This document shows, one piece after another, positions 33,872 to 34,079 of a DNA stretch of 34,079 bases. How positions within the stretch are numbered: the stretch's first letter is position 1; every line of letters starts with the position of its first letter. Made by a program: the position numbers and the translations under genes. The notes beneath the pieces are model-generated. The model worked only from the letters and a program-made list of their open reading frames with translations, was not told where the DNA came from and searched no databases. This stretch comes from Actinomycetes bacterium. Lineage in GTDB: Bacteria; Actinomycetota; Actinomycetes; Actinomycetales; Dermatophilaceae. The DNA lies in contig JAKOPT010000128.1 in assembly GCA_029778715.1 (NCBI GenBank), positions 1 through 34,079 on the forward strand. The letters are read 5' to 3'.

Positions 33872-34079
33872 CTACGTACGTCTGGTGTAGGTGATGGTTT
33901 TGTGGCCGGTGGGGGTGGTGTGGATGTGGTGGGTGTATTGGGGGTCGTGGATTTTGCGGTGGTGGTGTGAGCAGAGGGGGATGGCGTTGTGGAGGTTGGT
34001 GGGTCCGCCGGTGGTGTAGGGGTGTTGGTGGTGGAGTTCGGTCCAGGAGTAGGGGCGGTCGCAGTCGGTGGCGGCGCAT
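33872..34079 (-). CDS. HNH endonuclease of the DUF222 type, C-terminal part (cut by window edge)
   Basis: The minus frame is open from the right edge to TAG at 33872-33874 (68 codons visible). It reads CAATDCDRPYSWTELHHQHP, then YTTGGPTNLHNAIPLCSHHH and RKIHDP, a textbook HNH nuclease motif with zinc cysteines, as in the multi-copy DUF222/HNH proteins of actinobacteria. Codon use is unusually rich in CAC/ACC/CCC. It is convergent with the PP2C gene, 30 bp apart. A possible start codon inside this stretch exists in another frame only, so the true start is outside the window. Confidence 0.85.
   Translation of the reverse strand, partial: CAATDCDRPYSWTELHHQHPYTTGGPTNLHNAIPLCSHHHRKIHDPQYTHHIHTTPTGHKTITYTRRT

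Overview
The window is high-GC DNA from an actinobacterium. A Micrococcales lineage near Intrasporangiaceae/Dermatophilaceae is my best guess, and it is inference only. Supporting signs are a dnaK-grpE-dnaJ-hspR operon and a clpB gene that both carry HspR operators (HAIR), an lprG/P55-type lipoprotein-exporter pair, a PknG-GlnX-GlnH signalling operon, many GTG starts and frequent 4-base GTGA/ATGA gene overlaps.

Layout. 1-1354 is the end of a Tn7-like transposon: the TnsB start is cut by the window edge, TnsA is complete, and three terminal direct repeats end in ACA. 1355-5786 is the heat-shock operon dnaK-grpE-dnaJ-hspR. 5966-8659 holds three minus-strand genes: an Lgt-like enzyme, an anchored secreted protein and a frameshifted AMIN-like protein. 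8966-11530 is clpB. 11649-11684 is a perfect 36-bp palindrome. 11732-15430 has a frameshifted lipoprotein metallopeptidase, an LprG-like lipoprotein and a DHA2-type MFS exporter carrying an in-frame array of six 42-bp repeats. 15582-18109 has a secreted protein, an alpha/beta hydrolase and xthA on the minus strand. 18110-19042 has no recognisable gene and is bounded by inverted copies of an 80-bp repeat. Then come an SDR, a glycine-rich secreted protein (minus), a GC-rich minisatellite and pyrE.

22198-33841 is one tightly packed nine-gene run: LemA-like, TelA-like, a small unknown, a CbbX-type AAA+ ATPase, GlnX-like, GlnH-like, a helical unknown, a PknG-like kinase and a PP2C phosphatase. Six of its eight junctions are 4-base overlaps. 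I read it as an enlarged form of the amino-acid-sensing PknG/GlnX/GlnH pathway joined to a TelA/AAA+ stress module and its own phosphatase. The right edge carries the end of a DUF222/HNH-type endonuclease gene.

Three repeat systems are not explained by genes. (1) The octamer GTATGCCG occurs 51 times by eye on both strands, against about one expected, in genes and between them, but never in the transposon. Its closely spaced inverted pairs all lie at gene 3' ends, as in DNA-uptake-sequence genomes. (2) An 80-bp element with an internal stem-loop lies 50-110 bp upstream of clpB, xthA and the SDR, in the same orientation relative to each gene. (3) A repeat with core CACCTATTGGTC forms the array in the MFS gene and lies in the 5' part of glnH in the opposite orientation, leaving both reading frames open.
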